DNA from: Nostoc linckia z4
GTDB taxonomy: Bacteria > Cyanobacteriota > Cyanobacteriia > Cyanobacteriales > Nostocaceae
Assembly (NCBI RefSeq): GCF_002608075.1
Contig: NZ_LAHA01000001.1
Span: 383,014 to 447,013, forward strand
Direction of reading: 5' to 3'
Length of the DNA: 64,000 bases
Within the stretch, counting starts at the first letter, position 1. Every line of letters begins with the position of its first letter. Below are positions 27,253 to 37,553 of this stretch, in pieces. Both the position numbers and the translations under genes were made by a program. The notes below the pieces were generated by a model, which saw only the letters and a program-made list of their open reading frames with translations, searched no databases and was not told where the DNA came from.

Positions 27253-27697
27253 GGATTAGCCTCCCTTTTTTAAGGTGCTGCTAGCAGACAAATCTATTGC
27301 CTCCCGAATTGAGTGTCAATTTTTGATTTTTAATTTTTGATTTTCGATTGTGCTTTTTCGGTTAATTTTCGCACTCTTCTAGGTGGAACAAATTTCAAAG
27401 CTCCTCGATGGGCTGAGCTACGCTATCGTCAACTTAAAATGCACAAAGTCCCCACTTTTGCTAGGGATTAATCTCAAATCGCAAATTTGAAATCCAAAAT
27501 CGATTAATTATATTTTGGGTTGACCGAAGTTCAACAGTTTTCCCACAGGGAAAATCTGACGTTCTTCTGGTCGCCCAAGCCGTCCCAAGCTTTAGCCTTG
27601 ATTGAATACAGTTTCGACACTAGACGCCCAAACGGTGATTGCAACTGACTTGACTTGACTTTGGCTTTAACTTACCTCACTGCCTAAGTTTTAACGA
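27253..27697. other. Long spacer between rpsK and rpoA
   Basis: At 445 bp this is the longest gap inside the ribosomal cluster. It contains a hairpin TTTTCCC-ACA-GGGAAAA (27538-27554) and TTTTTGATTTTTAATTTTTG-type heptamers (27318-27350) with partly complementary AAATCCAAAATCG at about 27490. No ORF is supported. It may hold a separate rpoA promoter. Confidence 0.55.
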
Positions 27698-28093
27698 TTA
27701 AACTCGACGGCGCTTGGGTGGACGGCAACCATTGTGAGGAATTGGGGTGATATCCCGAATTAATGTAATTTCCAGTCCTGCTCCTTGAAGTGCGCGAATA
27801 GCAGTTTCTCTGCCTGCTCCTGGGCCGCTGACCATTACCTCAATTTGGCGCATACCTTGATCGATGGCTCGACGAGCTGCACTTTCAGCAGCGGTTTGTG
27901 CTGCAAAGGGAGTTCCCTTTTTTGCTCCCTTAAAGCCGCTAGAACCAGCACTAGCCCAGGAGATAACATCTCCATTTTGATCGGTAATGGTGACAATGCT
28001 ATTGTTGAAAGTAGACTGGATGTAAGCCATCCCATTGGGGACGTTCCGTTTCTGCTTTTTGCTCCCGGTTTTTTTGGTTGGTTGTCTGGCCAT
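27698..28093 (-). CDS. rpsK: Ribosomal protein S11
   Basis: A 131-residue platform protein of the 30S subunit. Visible hallmarks are [44 protein letters not shown] and the C-terminal signature [21 protein letters not shown]. It follows rpsM by 58 bp. Confidence 0.97.
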   Translation of the reverse strand: MARQPTKKTGSKKQKRNVPNGMAYIQSTFNNSIVTITDQNGDVISWASAGSSGFKGAKKGTPFAAQTAAESAARRAIDQGMRQIEVMVSGPGAGRETAIRALQGAGLEITLIRDITPIPHNGCRPPKRRRV

Positions 28094-28151
28094 ACTTGTT
28101 TTGTTGGTTTAAGGTAAAACTTGCTCTGTTTAGCAAGTGTTGTTAATTTAT

Positions 28152-28532
28152 TTATTTCCCTGGTGCCTTCTTCTTACCTGCCACTGTCTGCCTTCTGCCT
28201 CTACGGGTTCTAGCATTGGTACGAGTTCTCTGTCCTCTAACTGGTAAGCCCATACGATGACGACGGCCTCTATAGGTGCCAATGTCAACTAAGCGCTTAA
28301 TGTTCATCGACTCCCAGCGCCGTAAGTCTCCTTCAACTTCGTAGTTAGTTTCTATTTCTGCTCGTAGTTTGGCTACATCGCCGTCATTCAAATCTTTAAC
28401 GCGGGTGTCTGGGTTGACACCTGTAGTCATTAGAATTTCTTGCGATCGCGATAACCCTATTCCGTAAATGTAAGTCAGACCAATCTCAACGCGTTTGTCG
28501 CGTGGAAGGTCTACTCCGGCGATACGTGCCAC
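28152..28532 (-). CDS. rpsM: Ribosomal protein S13
   Basis: A 126-residue protein of the 30S head that contacts tRNA and the B1 inter-subunit bridge. [26 protein letters not shown] and the signature [25 protein letters not shown] with a Lys-rich tail are intact. The start is GTG at 28532. It lies between rpmJ and rpsK. Confidence 0.97.
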   Translation of the reverse strand: MARIAGVDLPRDKRVEIGLTYIYGIGLSRSQEILMTTGVNPDTRVKDLNDGDVAKLRAEIETNYEVEGDLRRWESMNIKRLVDIGTYRGRRHRMGLPVRGQRTRTNARTRRGRRQTVAGKKKAPGK

Positions 28533-28650
28533 AATGAACTCTCCCTCTTGTTCTTGCGATTACTTGTAGTCAAAAAAAACGCTCATCTTGCGTTTCTTTG
28601 TTTTTATAAAGATTGTGCGTTTTGCAACACTACTCTGTTGATTCAGAGCC

Positions 28651-28764
28651 TTATCCTTGACGTTGCTTGTGTTTTGGATTGACGCAAATCACCATAACGC
28701 GACCACGACGTTTGATCACGTTACACTTTTCACAAATTTTCTTAACTGAGGCTCTAACTTTCAT
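28651..28764 (-). CDS. rpmJ: Ribosomal protein L36
   Basis: A 37-residue protein, [20 protein letters not shown] then [17 protein letters not shown]. It keeps the zinc ligands Cys11, Cys14, Cys27 and His32 (C+ form). The gene lies between infA and rpsM, the conserved position. Confidence 0.96.
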   Translation of the reverse strand: MKVRASVKKICEKCNVIKRRGRVMVICVNPKHKQRQG

Positions 28765-28878
28765 GCCTTTTTTACTTTGACTCCAAATATTAAATTATAA
28801 CATTTTTTAGGGAATTATTCAGGTAAGTTGACTGGTAAATAGTCATAAAGATGGTTTTATGGTAAAATTCTCTACATA

Positions 28879-29103
28879 TTACTTCTTTCTCAGTCGGTAG
28901 GTGATTCTGCCTTTAGTCAAGTCGTAAGGAGTTAACTCTACCTTGACGCGATCGCCAGGCAAAATCTTAATATAGTTGCGGCGAATCTTACCGGAAATGT
29001 GTGCCAGTACATTAAAGCCATTGTCCAAATCAACGCGAAACATTGCGTTGGGCAAAGACTCGGTGACTGTGCCTTCCATTTCAATTAAATCTTGCTTAGA
29101 CAA
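28879..29103 (-). CDS. infA: Translation initiation factor IF-1
   Basis: A 74-residue single OB fold that binds the ribosomal A site during initiation. [24 protein letters not shown] and [21 protein letters not shown] are near-invariant. The start codon is TTG at 29103, preceded by TTGAGGAAAA; a rare start on an initiation factor gene is notable, as these can tune expression. It lies between adk and rpmJ. Confidence 0.97.
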
Positions 29104-29303
29104 TTTGTTTTTTCCTCAACTCAACAATTTCCTGTTCGTTTGCAGCGCTTCATCTGCAAGAGAACATACTTTGGGAAATATATCAACAGCTTCTTAATAT
29201 ATTTTAGCTAAAATTGGGTATGGGGTATGGGGCATGGGGCAAACAGGGGATTAGTTATTAATTTTTATCCTTCACTCCCTCATCTTCCCCATTTCCTTCA
29301 TCC

Positions 29304-29855
29304 TTAAGCGATTATGTTTTGCAGTTCATCAGTGACTTCTTCTTGGGACTGATTGCCATTGACTGTTAGGAGCTTTTGGCGATCGCGGTAATAATCAATT
29401 AAAGGTGCAGTTTCAGCACGGTAAACTTCTAGACGACGACGAATCACTTCCTCATTATCATCTTTTCGTCCTCGTGCCAGTAAACGTCCTACCACTACCT
29501 CATCTGGGACTTCTAGGCTGACTACTTTTTCACCAGACTGGTCTAGCTGTTCGAGTAATTCTTCAAGAAATACTGCTTGCTTAACAGTCCGAGGAAAACC
29601 ATCGAGAATCCAACCATGCTTGGCATCTAACTGACTCAGGCGTTCTTGTACCATTTCTTGTACTAGAATGTCTGGAACTAGTTCCCCTTTATCCATATAA
29701 CTTTGAGCTTTCAAGCCCAAACGGGTTTGCTTGGACAATGCTTCGCGCAATATGTCACCCGTAGAAACATGGGGAACTTGCCGATGGTCAGCTAATGTCT
29801 TAGCTTGTGTTCCTTTACCAGCTCCAGGCGGCCCCAAGAAGATTAGTCGCGTCAC
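29304..29855 (-). CDS. adk: Adenylate kinase, short-LID form
   Basis: Adk balances ATP + AMP with 2 ADP. The 183-residue protein has the P-loop GPPGAGKGTQ (8-17), the NMP-binding HVSTGDILRE and the DGFPRT signature near 85. The LID region after RLLARGRKDDNEEVI is short with no zinc cysteines, as in the short bacterial/cyanobacterial type. The start is GTG, sharing one base with the secY stop (TAGTG), which implies coupled translation. Confidence 0.97.
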   Translation of the reverse strand: MTRLIFLGPPGAGKGTQAKTLADHRQVPHVSTGDILREALSKQTRLGLKAQSYMDKGELVPDILVQEMVQERLSQLDAKHGWILDGFPRTVKQAVFLEELLEQLDQSGEKVVSLEVPDEVVVGRLLARGRKDDNEEVIRRRLEVYRAETAPLIDYYRDRQKLLTVNGNQSQEEVTDELQNIIA

Positions 29856-31168
29856 TATTGTTTCACCATTCCTTCATAGCGCTGAGAGATAACATAAGTT
29901 TGGATTTGTCTTGCCGTATCGATGGCCACACCAACTAAAATCAACAAAGAAGTAGCACCCAATCCCTTAAATGTCGGGACTCCTAAAGCACTTTCCACGC
30001 CGGTTGGGATAATAGCAACTAAACCCAAAAAGATAGCACCTAAAAATGTGAGTCGGTTCGACACCCGTTCGATGTACTCGCTAGTTGCCTTGCCAGGACG
30101 GATACCAGGAATACTAGAACCCATTTTCTTCAAATTTTGAGCTACATCTACTGGGTTGAGAATTAACGAAGAATAGAAGTAGCTGAAGAAAATAATGGAA
30201 ATCATGTACACTAGGGCGTAAAGCCAAGAACCAGAACCGCTGGGACTCAGATAAGTGTTAACAATATTGGCCAATTCAGCATTTTTCGTGAAATTGGCGA
30301 TTAACAATGGCAAACTGAGAATTGCGGCAGCAAAAATAATTGGCATGACACCGCCTTGATTGAGGCGCAAGGGTAGAAAACTACGCTGTTCTGCCAAAAC
30401 TCGGCGGCCTACTTGGCGACGAGCAGAAATAATTGGAATACGGCGCATTCCTTCTTGCACAACCACAATACCAACAATTGTGGCCAAGAAAACTAAGATA
30501 AGTACGATCACGCGGCCTACTGTTTCCCTACCGCCCACTTGTACCAAATCGATGGTATCGCCCAAAGCTTTTGGTAGTGAAGCGACAATATTGACAAAAA
30601 TCAACAATGATGCACCATTTCCAATACCCCGTTCTGTAATCAGTTCTGATGCCCACATAACGAACATAGAACCAGCAGTGAGGGCGATGGCAGTTTCAGC
30701 TACAAATAACGGCCCTGGATTCAAAGCAAATTGCTGCAAGAATAATGCCGAAAAAGCCGTACTTTGAATAATTCCCCATCCCAAAGATACATATCGGGTA
30801 ATTTGGGATATTTTTCGCCTACCTGCTTCCCCTTCATTTTTCTGTAAATTTTCTAAAGATGGAATTGCAGCGGTGAGCAATTGGATGATAATGGACGCAT
30901 TGATAAAGGGCAAAATTCCCAAAGCAAAGACTCCCAAAGTTGAAAGTCCTCGCCCAGAAAAGATATCCAGCAAACCAAATATGGCGTTGTTTCCTGAGAT
31001 GGCTGTGGCAAAACGATCCCTATCAATTCCTGGCACAGGCAAGAAGATGCCTAAGCGAACCAAAATTAAAATACCGACGGTGACAAGCAGCCTACCTCTC
31101 AGCCCAGCTGCTTGTGCCATCTGCATAAAAGTTTCTTGAGCCGTTGGGGCTTTGTCTCGACTGATCAT
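29855..31168 (-). CDS. secY: Preprotein translocase subunit SecY
   Basis: The 437-residue channel subunit of SecYEG has ten predicted membrane helices. Conserved segments are the plug-region LPVPGIDRDRF, the signature FALGILPFINASIIIQLL (TM2), GIGNGASLLIFVNIVASLP, and the C-terminal loop QNLKKMGSSIPGIRPGKAT followed by YIERV. In cyanobacteria the same SecY serves plasma and thylakoid membranes. It follows rplO and couples to adk. Confidence 0.98.
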   Translation of the reverse strand: MISRDKAPTAQETFMQMAQAAGLRGRLLVTVGILILVRLGIFLPVPGIDRDRFATAISGNNAIFGLLDIFSGRGLSTLGVFALGILPFINASIIIQLLTAAIPSLENLQKNEGEAGRRKISQITRYVSLGWGIIQSTAFSALFLQQFALNPGPLFVAETAIALTAGSMFVMWASELITERGIGNGASLLIFVNIVASLPKALGDTIDLVQVGGRETVGRVIVLILVFLATIVGIVVVQEGMRRIPIISARRQVGRRVLAEQRSFLPLRLNQGGVMPIIFAAAILSLPLLIANFTKNAELANIVNTYLSPSGSGSWLYALVYMISIIFFSYFYSSLILNPVDVAQNLKKMGSSIPGIRPGKATSEYIERVSNRLTFLGAIFLGLVAIIPTGVESALGVPTFKGLGATSLLILVGVAIDTARQIQTYVISQRYEGMVKQ

Positions 31169-31242
31169 AGAGTGCTACCTTTAGTGTGAACCAGGCGCTG
31201 GTTGCGAGTTGGCTTGCATCTAAGTGCCCTATTCCGGCTCAC

Positions 31243-31686
31243 TCATAAGACTTCACAACTCCCACCAGCTGCCTCAATTTTGCTGCGAGCTGTACCTGTG
31301 AAAGCTGCCGCTTGTACCTTGAGCGGAACGCTCAATTCCCCGTTACCCAAAATTTTCAATGGGCCTTTAGCACCAGTGATAATACCTGCTGCTTCTAATG
31401 AGGTCAAAGTTACTTCGGTATTAGGGGGGAGGGAGGCTAGCTTCTCTACATTAATCGTAGTGTAAATCTTGCGATTCACAATTGGAAAGCCCTTGAGTTT
31501 TGGTAAGCGGCGGTAAAGTGGCTGTTGACCACCTTCAAAACCTGGTCTCGTACCACTACCAGAGCGAGATTTTTGACCCCGCATACCTAAACCAGCACTC
31601 GCACCTTGACCAGCAGAAATACCCCTACCTACACGGCGACGGCGTTTCTTCGAGCCTTTTTGGGGCTTAACATCGTTGAGTCTCAT
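31243..31686 (-). CDS. rplO: Ribosomal protein L15
   Basis: A 147-residue large-subunit assembly protein. The N-terminal extended tail is Gly/Arg-rich ([34 protein letters not shown]), followed by the globular domain with [18 protein letters not shown]. rpmD (L30), which precedes rplO in many bacteria, is absent, as usual in cyanobacteria. Confidence 0.97.
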   Translation of the reverse strand: MRLNDVKPQKGSKKRRRRVGRGISAGQGASAGLGMRGQKSRSGSGTRPGFEGGQQPLYRRLPKLKGFPIVNRKIYTTINVEKLASLPPNTEVTLTSLEAAGIITGAKGPLKILGNGELSVPLKVQAAAFTGTARSKIEAAGGSCEVL

Positions 31687-31785
31687 AAGCTAAAAGTGTC
31701 CTTTGTCAATTGTCCTCGTCATTTGTCAATTGTCCTTTGTCATTTGCAAATGACCAATGACCAATGACTAATGACTGATGACTAA
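31687..31785. repeat. STRR spacer between rpsE and rplO
   Basis: TTTGTCA/TTGTCCT heptamers (31698-31748) are followed by the complementary series AATGACC/AATGACT (31749-31782). The two halves can pair (GTCATTTG-CAAATGAC meets at the centre), giving a long hairpin in the mRNA. Confidence 0.88.
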
Positions 31786-32313
31786 TTAGATGTAGAGATT
31801 TTCAATAGGAATACCGCGATCTTCAGCAACTTCAGAGAGAGTACGCAGTGTAGACAAAGCGTTAACTGCGGCTCTAGCATTATTGAGCGGATTGTTGGAG
31901 CCAAGTTGCTTGGCTAGGACGTTGCGAACTCCTGCCAATTCCAAGACTGTACGGACAGCGCCACCAGCAATTACACCAGTACCAGGTGCGGCTGGACGCA
32001 TAATTACTTTTGCACCGCCACCAATACCATCGATGGGATGGGGGATAGAGTTGGATTTGGTGATTGGGATATCAATGAGGTGTTTTTTGCCGTCGGCTAC
32101 ACCTTTTTTCACTGCTCCAATTACATCCGAGGCTTTACCTACTCCAACACCAACTTGCCCGCGTTCGTTACCAACGACGACTATTGCCCGGAAGCTAAGT
32201 TTTTTACCGCCTTTAACCACCTTACTCACGCGTCGGATCTGAATTACCCGCTCTTGCCAAGTGGTTTCTTCTTTTTTGGCACGCTTGGTTCTAGTTTTAC
32301 GCTCTGTTGCCAT
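31786..32313 (-). CDS. rpsE: Ribosomal protein S5
   Basis: A 175-residue 30S protein of the decoding and helicase region. Visible hallmarks are [45 protein letters not shown] and [24 protein letters not shown] 32313 is preferred; a TTG two codons upstream (32319) is also open. It follows rplR. Confidence 0.97.
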   Translation of the reverse strand: MATERKTRTKRAKKEETTWQERVIQIRRVSKVVKGGKKLSFRAIVVVGNERGQVGVGVGKASDVIGAVKKGVADGKKHLIDIPITKSNSIPHPIDGIGGGAKVIMRPAAPGTGVIAGGAVRTVLELAGVRNVLAKQLGSNNPLNNARAAVNALSTLRTLSEVAEDRGIPIENLYI

Positions 32314-32425
32314 AATCAATGTTCTCTTAATGTCATTTGTCAGTTGTCATTTGTCCTTTGTCATTTGTCCTTTGTCATTTGTCCTTTGCAAATGAACAAT
32401 GACTAATGACTAATGACCAATGACT
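32314..32425. repeat. STRR spacer between rplR and rpsE
   Basis: TTTGTCA/TTTGTCC heptamers repeat from about 32333 to 32388, then AATGAAC/AATGACT units to 32424, the same inverted two-part layout as the rpsE-rplO spacer. Confidence 0.88.
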
Positions 32426-32788
32426 TTAGAAATCTAAACCGGCTTCGCGAGCTGCATCAGCTAGGGCTTTGACACGACCATGATATAGGTTGCCGCCGCG
32501 ATCGAAGACTACTTTGGCAATGCCTTTTTCTAGCGCTCGTACTGCGATCAACTTACCAACTTGCACGGATGCATCCTGGTTGGCACCTGAAGCTAAACTT
32601 GATTTCAACTCTGGTTCTACAGTTGATGCTGCCACTAGGGTGTGATGCTTTGTATCATCAATTACCTGGGCATAAATATGCTCGTTAGAACGAAATACTG
32701 CTAAACGCGGCCGTTCTGGGGAGCCAATAACTCTGCCACGAACGCGTCGATGGCGACGCTGTTTTGATTCTCTACGAGTAAGTTTCAT
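32426..32788 (-). CDS. rplR: Ribosomal protein L18
   Basis: A 120-residue 5S rRNA-binding protein. [20 protein letters not shown] is the basic N-terminus. [20 protein letters not shown] and [25 protein letters not shown] are conserved. It lies 2 bp after rplF. Confidence 0.97.
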   Translation of the reverse strand: MKLTRRESKQRRHRRVRGRVIGSPERPRLAVFRSNEHIYAQVIDDTKHHTLVAASTVEPELKSSLASGANQDASVQVGKLIAVRALEKGIAKVVFDRGGNLYHGRVKALADAAREAGLDF

Positions 32789-32790
32789 TT

Positions 32791-33339
32791 TTACTTCTTA
32801 CCACTCTTACCAGTCTTACCAGCTTTACGTCTTACCACTTCCCCGGCATAGCGAATACCTTTGCCTTTGTAGGGTTCTGGTGCGCGAACAGCACGAATTT
32901 TAGCTGCTATGTTGCCGACAATTTCCTTGTCGTAGCCGCTGACAATAACGTTAGTGGTGCCTTCGACTGCAAACTGAACTCCTTCTGGTGGTTCGATTTG
33001 CACCTGATGGCTATAACCCATGTTTAATAGTAGGTTACGTCCTTGAATTTGTGCTCGGTAACCAACCCCTTGGATTTCCAAACGGCGTTGAAAACCTTGA
33101 GAAACTCCTTCCACCATATTGGCAACTAAAGTGCGGCTCAAGCCGTGTAATTGCCTGGAAGTACGAGTATCATCTCGACGAGTTACTTGTAATACTTCTC
33201 CCTCTTGGGAAACTATAACGTTGGCAGGTAAATTGCGAGAAAGTTCTCCTTTAGGCCCTTTCACCACAACTTTAGTGCCATCGATCGCCACTTGTACTTT
33301 GGCGGGAATGGAAATTGGACGTTTACCAATACGAGACAT
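32791..33339 (-). CDS. rplF: Ribosomal protein L6
   Basis: A 182-residue protein near the sarcin-ricin loop and factor-binding site, with two repeated domains. [21 protein letters not shown] opens domain 1 and [22 protein letters not shown] is the C-terminal signature. The tail GKTGKSGKK is basic. Confidence 0.97.
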   Translation of the reverse strand: MSRIGKRPISIPAKVQVAIDGTKVVVKGPKGELSRNLPANVIVSQEGEVLQVTRRDDTRTSRQLHGLSRTLVANMVEGVSQGFQRRLEIQGVGYRAQIQGRNLLLNMGYSHQVQIEPPEGVQFAVEGTTNVIVSGYDKEIVGNIAAKIRAVRAPEPYKGKGIRYAGEVVRRKAGKTGKSGKK

Positions 33340-33439
33340 GATTTTTTGTCCTTTATGCAGTTATGAGTTATGAGTTATGAGTTATGAGTTTTTATGACTA
33401 ACTTTTTACTCCTCACTTTTAACTCTTCACTTTTGTTTA
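33340..33439. repeat. STRR spacer between rpsH and rplF
   Basis: GTTATGA heptamers, about four units (33359-33390), are followed by partly complementary CTCCTCACTTTTAACTC (33410-33430). Confidence 0.85.
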
Positions 33440-33841
33440 CTACCAAACGTAGCAAAGCACTTCACCACCCAAGTTCTGACGCCGCGCTTCGCGGTCAGTC
33501 ATAATACCACTGGATGTAGAAATAATGGCTATACCAATGCCGCCTAATACTCTTGGTAATTCTTTTCTATTGGAGTAAACACGCAAACCAGGTTTACTAA
33601 CCCGCTTCAGGGCAGTGATTAAAGGCTGACGATTCTTACCCTTGTATTTCAGGGAGATCACCAAATTGCGTTTTACATCATCTCCTGATTCTTCATATTC
33701 ACCAATGAAACCTTCTTCCCGCAGCACCTTGGCAATACTACGGGTCATTTTTGTAGCTGGCACTTGTGTAGTTTGATGCCGCGCCAGGTTGGCATTGCGG
33801 ATGCGCGTCAGCATATCTGCAATTGTGTCGTTAGCCGCCAT
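33440..33841 (-). CDS. rpsH: Ribosomal protein S8
   Basis: A 133-residue primary 16S-binding protein that in E. coli also represses the spc operon. [18 protein letters not shown] at the N-terminus and the signature [33 protein letters not shown] at the C-terminus are complete. rpsN (S14), often just upstream, is absent here. Confidence 0.97.
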   Translation of the reverse strand: MAANDTIADMLTRIRNANLARHQTTQVPATKMTRSIAKVLREEGFIGEYEESGDDVKRNLVISLKYKGKNRQPLITALKRVSKPGLRVYSNRKELPRVLGGIGIAIISTSSGIMTDREARRQNLGGEVLCYVW

Positions 33842-33861
33842 CGTTCCCTCTATAGATGAAC

Positions 33862-34410
33862 TTATTGATCGCGAAAGGGCATTCCTAATTCTTTAAGTAA
33901 GGCGCGGCCCTCTTCGTCGTTTTTCGCTGTGGTGATGATGGAAATATCCAAACCACGGATTTGATCGATGCTATCGTACTCGACCTCTGGAAAAATTAGC
34001 TGTTCTCTAACACCGAGAGTATAGTTCCCACGTCCGTCAAAACTTTTAGGGCTGACACCGCGAAAATCTCGGATTCTTGGTAGCGATAGGCTAATGAGTC
34101 GGTCGAGAAAGGCATACATTCTTTCGCCTCTGAGGGTGACCATAATACCCACAGGCATACCTTGACGAATTTTAAAGCCAGCGATCGCTTTTTTCGCCCT
34201 GGTCACTACTGGTTTTTGACCAGTAATTGTTGCAATTTCATTGATCGATGCTTCCAACGCCTTGGCATTTTGAGCCGCTTCGCCCAATCCTCGGTTAACA
34301 GTAACTTTCACCAACTTCGGTACTTGATGAACGTTGGTAAATTGAAACTGAGAAGTTAGTTTTGGGACGATTGTCTCGTGATATAAGGTTTTAAGTCTTG
34401 TTGTCGCCAT
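33862..34410 (-). CDS. rplE: Ribosomal protein L5
   Basis: A 182-residue 5S rRNA-binding protein of the central protuberance. Conserved segments are [47 protein letters not shown] and [21 protein letters not shown]. It is followed by rpsH with a 20-bp gap. Confidence 0.97.
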   Translation of the reverse strand: MATTRLKTLYHETIVPKLTSQFQFTNVHQVPKLVKVTVNRGLGEAAQNAKALEASINEIATITGQKPVVTRAKKAIAGFKIRQGMPVGIMVTLRGERMYAFLDRLISLSLPRIRDFRGVSPKSFDGRGNYTLGVREQLIFPEVEYDSIDQIRGLDISIITTAKNDEEGRALLKELGMPFRDQ

Positions 34411-34605
34411 AGTTTTTGTCTCGATATCCCTGGGCTTGGTCAGGGAATAAAGTTATGAGTTGTAAGTTGTGAGTTATGAGTTGTGAGTTATGAGTCGTGA
34501 GTTATGAGTTATGAGTTGTGATTTTTCACTCCTAACTTTTAACTTTTCATTCCTAATTTTTAAGTTTTAATTCCTAACTCCTAACTTTTAATTCCTAACT
34601 CATAA
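34411..34605. repeat. STRR spacer between rplX and rplE
   Basis: GTTATGA/GTTGTGA heptamers run from about 34452 to 34520, then complementary TAACTTTTAACTTTTCATTC/CTAACTC units to 34605. It is one of the longest repeat-filled gaps in the cluster and lacks an ORF. Confidence 0.88.
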
Positions 34606-34959
34606 CTATTTATCAATAATTTCGCCAGTTTTCTTAAGTTTTCTCACTTTTTTACCTTCTGGCGTAAAGGTGTAGCAAACACGACTAGCAACGTTTTGCT
34701 TGGTGGAATAAAGCATGACGTTGGAGCTATGAATGGGGAATTCTTGGGTAACAATGCGCCCTGATTCTCCTTCTTGCTGCGGTTTGACGTGCTTAGTTTT
34801 AATATTGACACCTTTGACGATAACTTGACTCAGTTGGGGAAGTGCTTTGATAATTTCACCAACTTTTCCTTTGTCTTTACCAGCAATTACTTGTACGGTG
34901 TCGCCAGTTTTAACGTGCATTTTGTGGAATACTTTGGGCGTACCCTGTTTGGTTGCCAT
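34606..34959 (-). CDS. rplX: Ribosomal protein L24
   Basis: A 117-residue KOW-domain protein that initiates 50S assembly. [27 protein letters not shown] is the KOW motif region. Its start overlaps the rplN stop (TAATG). Confidence 0.97.
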   Translation of the reverse strand: MATKQGTPKVFHKMHVKTGDTVQVIAGKDKGKVGEIIKALPQLSQVIVKGVNIKTKHVKPQQEGESGRIVTQEFPIHSSNVMLYSTKQNVASRVCYTFTPEGKKVRKLKKTGEIIDK

Positions 34960-35327
34960 TACAGCACCTCCGGAGCCAGAGAAACAATTTTGGTAAAGTT
35001 TTTATCGCGGAGTTCCCGCGCAACTGGGCCGAAAACCCGCGTGCCTCTGGGATTCCCGTCTTTGTTGATAATTACAGCGGCATTGTCGTCAAAGCGAATA
35101 CTCATACCGCTATCACGTTTTACAGCTTTGCGAGTACGAACAATTACTGCTTCCACTACATCAGATTTTTTGACAGCCATATTGGGTGTAGCGTCTTTGA
35201 CAACAGCAATAATCTTATCGCCAATAAAACCATAACGGCGGTTGCCTCCGCCTAAGACGCGGATACACATTAGCTTTCGGGCACCGCTATTATCTGCGAC
35301 ATTTAAGTAAGTCTGGGGTTGAATCAC
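34959..35327 (-). CDS. rplN: Ribosomal protein L14
   Basis: A 122-residue protein at the subunit interface; it is the docking site of RsfS, whose gene is also in this window. [27 protein letters not shown] and [29 protein letters not shown] are standard. The start is GTG at 35327. Confidence 0.97.
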   Translation of the reverse strand: MIQPQTYLNVADNSGARKLMCIRVLGGGNRRYGFIGDKIIAVVKDATPNMAVKKSDVVEAVIVRTRKAVKRDSGMSIRFDDNAAVIINKDGNPRGTRVFGPVARELRDKNFTKIVSLAPEVL

Positions 35328-35374
35328 GATTGTGCTCCCTTGTTATGTTGTTATAAAACTAACAACTATGAGGT

Positions 35375-35623
35375 TTAAGTAGGTTTGACGTTCAGGATTT
35401 CTGTGACTTTCCAGCGTTTGGTTTTACTCAAAGGTCTAGTTTCCTGAATGCGGACGCGATCGCCCACTTTACACTGATTTTCTTCGTCGTGAACCTTATA
35501 GCGCTGGGTTTGAACTACAATTTTGCCGTACTTGGGGTGAGGAGCGCGGTTTTCTACGGCCACTACCACCGTTTTTTGCATTTTGTCGCTCACTACCAAG
35601 CCAACTCGTTCTTTGACTGCCAT
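35375..35623 (-). CDS. rpsQ: Ribosomal protein S17
   Basis: An 82-residue OB-fold 16S-binding protein. [29 protein letters not shown] and [19 protein letters not shown] are the family signatures. It follows rpmC by 6 bp. Confidence 0.97.
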   Translation of the reverse strand: MAVKERVGLVVSDKMQKTVVVAVENRAPHPKYGKIVVQTQRYKVHDEENQCKVGDRVRIQETRPLSKTKRWKVTEILNVKPT

Positions 35624-35629
35624 AATCTC

Positions 35630-35857
35630 CTACTTTTCTGCTTGCGGGGGTTGATTTTCTGCCCGTTTGCGTTCTCCCTCCACCGTCAGCAATTGAGCTA
35701 GGCGGTGTTTAGCATGTCGGAACTGGTGGGGCTTGTCTAGTTGTCTTGTGGCTTTTTGCAAGCGCAACTGAAATAGTTGTTTTTTGACAGCGAGAATTTC
35801 CTCAGAAAGTTTTTCGTCGCTTAATTCTCTTGCTTCTGAAATCTTGGGAAGAGGCAT
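35630..35857 (-). CDS. rpmC: Ribosomal protein L29
   Basis: A 75-residue helical hairpin protein at the exit tunnel. SDEKLSEEILAVKKQLFQLRLQKATRQLDKPHQFRHAKHRLAQLLTV is the family core. It is placed between rplP and rpsQ with gaps of 3 and 6 bp. Confidence 0.96.
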   Translation of the reverse strand: MPLPKISEARELSDEKLSEEILAVKKQLFQLRLQKATRQLDKPHQFRHAKHRLAQLLTVEGERKRAENQPPQAEK

Positions 35858-35860
35858 GAC

Positions 35861-36286
35861 CTACTCCTGTTCCTGTGGTTGAGAGCGCACAATAAATTTG
35901 GTTTTGATTGGCAGTTTATATGCAGCCAAGCGCATGGCTTCACGGGCGACTTCTTCAGAAACGCCGGCGATTTCAAACATAATCCGCCCTGGCTTGACTA
36001 CAGCTACCCAAAACTCTGGCGAACCCTTACCGGAACCCATCCGAGTTTCCGCAGGACGCATGGTTACAGGTTTATCAGGGAAAATCCGAATCCAGATTTG
36101 TCCACCCCGGCGAATATAACGAGTCATTGCCCGCCGAGAAGCTTCTATTTGTCGGGAGGTAATCCAAGCCGGTTCTTGAGCTTGGAGTGCGAAATCACCG
36201 AAGTTAAGGGTACTACCACGGCTGGCTAGTCCCTCCATCCGTCCGCGCTGTTGTTTGCGGAATTTAGTTCTTCTAGGACTTAACAT
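35861..36286 (-). CDS. rplP: Ribosomal protein L16
   Basis: A 141-residue protein that organises the A site of the large subunit. [63 protein letters not shown] and the C-terminal [13 protein letters not shown] are conserved. Confidence 0.97.
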   Translation of the reverse strand: MLSPRRTKFRKQQRGRMEGLASRGSTLNFGDFALQAQEPAWITSRQIEASRRAMTRYIRRGGQIWIRIFPDKPVTMRPAETRMGSGKGSPEFWVAVVKPGRIMFEIAGVSEEVAREAMRLAAYKLPIKTKFIVRSQPQEQE

Positions 36287-36372
36287 GATTGGCTACTGAG
36301 TACTGGGCATTGAGCATTGGGCATTGGGCATTGGGCATTATCAATGCCCCATGCCCTATACGCCATTCCCAT
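36287..36372. repeat. STRR spacer between rpsC and rplP
   Basis: GGGCATT heptamers repeat five times (36304-36340), followed by complementary ATGCCCCATGCCC (36343-36357), making a potential hairpin in the mRNA. Confidence 0.9.
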
Positions 36373-37164
36373 TTATCCTTCATTTGAACGGTCTTCAAAT
36401 TGTTGGCGACGGCGTTGTTGTTGACGGCGGCGGGGTTCGCGTTCGCGATCGCCACGATCCGAGCGATCGCCACGATCCGAGCGAGCTGCGGGTGGTGGTG
36501 CAGTTTCTTCCTGTCCAGGGATAATTTCTCCCTTAAACACCCATACTTTGATACCCAAAATGCCGTAAATAGTTTTTGCTGTGCAATAAGAGTAATCAAT
36601 GTCAGCCCGTAAGGTATGTAGAGGTACTCTACCTTCACGAGTCCACTCTGTCCGGGCAATTTCAGCACCGTTCAAGCGACCACTGACTTGAATTTTAATA
36701 CCTTGGACGCCAGCCCGTTGGGCGCGTTGAATCGCTTGTCGCACTACTCGCCGGAAGGAAACACGGCGTTCTAATTGTTGAGCAATGTATTCAGCAATTA
36801 GGTATGCATCAGCATCAACTCGTTGCACTTCAACTACGTTAATGCGAATTTGGCGATTACTACCCAATAGCCCTTGGAGTCCGGTACGCAAGGATTCTAT
36901 ACCTTGTCCACCGCGACCCACTACTACCCCTGGTCTAGCTGTGCGTACTTCTAGGTCGATTTGGTCGGCTTTACGCTCAATTCTCACTTCGGAGATTCCG
37001 GCGTTGTTTTGAGCTAGTCTACCGAGCTTTTGTTCTATGTATGTACGGAGTTTGTGGTCTTCTTGTAAAAGTTCTGGATAACGTTCCGGAACTGCAAACC
37101 AACGGGATTGGTGTTCTTGTGTAATACCCAGGCGAAAACCGACTGGATGAATTTTCTGTCCCAC
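36373..37164 (-). CDS. rpsC: Ribosomal protein S3 with Arg/Asp-rich C-terminal extension
   Basis: A 263-residue mRNA-entry protein with KH domain ([26 protein letters not shown]) and C-terminal S3 domain ([26 protein letters not shown]). The last 40 residues are an extra tail [20 protein letters not shown] with more Arg/Gln. The DNA there holds an exact 18-bp tandem repeat (36445-36462 and 36463-36480), each starting with a HIP1 site GCGATCGC. The start is GTG at 37164. Confidence 0.97.
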   Translation of the reverse strand: MGQKIHPVGFRLGITQEHQSRWFAVPERYPELLQEDHKLRTYIEQKLGRLAQNNAGISEVRIERKADQIDLEVRTARPGVVVGRGGQGIESLRTGLQGLLGSNRQIRINVVEVQRVDADAYLIAEYIAQQLERRVSFRRVVRQAIQRAQRAGVQGIKIQVSGRLNGAEIARTEWTREGRVPLHTLRADIDYSYCTAKTIYGILGIKVWVFKGEIIPGQEETAPPPAARSDRGDRSDRGDREREPRRRQQQRRRQQFEDRSNEG

Positions 37165-37196
37165 GAATGCTTCCTCTAAAATTTCTGACTAAATCG

Positions 37197-37553
37197 TTAT
37201 TTTTCTGGGGCGGCTCCAACGGCGACAGTAATATGACACGTCGGCTTGCGAATTTGGTAAGCTCGACCTTGCGCCCTTGGTTGAAATCGTTTCAGGACAG
37301 GCCCTTGGTCGGCATAAGCCTGAGTAATTATTAGTTCAGACCGATCTAAGCCAGCATTGTGTTCGGCATTGGCAGCAGCGCTTCTGAGAACCTTCAATAT
37401 GGGTTCAGTGGCGCGATAGGGCATGAATTCCAGGATAATTAACGCTTCTCGATAGGATAGCCCGCGGATTTGATCGAGTACGCGACGCACTTTCAAGGGA
37501 GAAATGCGGATAAAACGGGCGATCGCTTTCACTTCAGTAGTATCAGTAGCCAT
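37197..37553 (-). CDS. rplV: Ribosomal protein L22
   Basis: A 118-residue tunnel-lining protein. [31 protein letters not shown] starts at ATG 37553, chosen over upstream repeat-encoded readings to 37595. The signature [23 protein letters not shown] is complete. Confidence 0.97.
   Translation of the reverse strand: MATDTTEVKAIARFIRISPLKVRRVLDQIRGLSYREALIILEFMPYRATEPILKVLRSAAANAEHNAGLDRSELIITQAYADQGPVLKRFQPRAQGRAYQIRKPTCHITVAVGAAPEK

Noticed and set aside
30360-30767. Long plus-strand ORF opposite secY
   Set aside because: Shadow of the conserved secY frame; similar shadows lie opposite rpsE, rplC, rplD and gpmI.
36273-36668. Minus-strand ORF across the end of rpsC and the STRR spacer
   Set aside because: It is an alternative frame of rpsC continued into heptamer repeats, with a low-complexity product.
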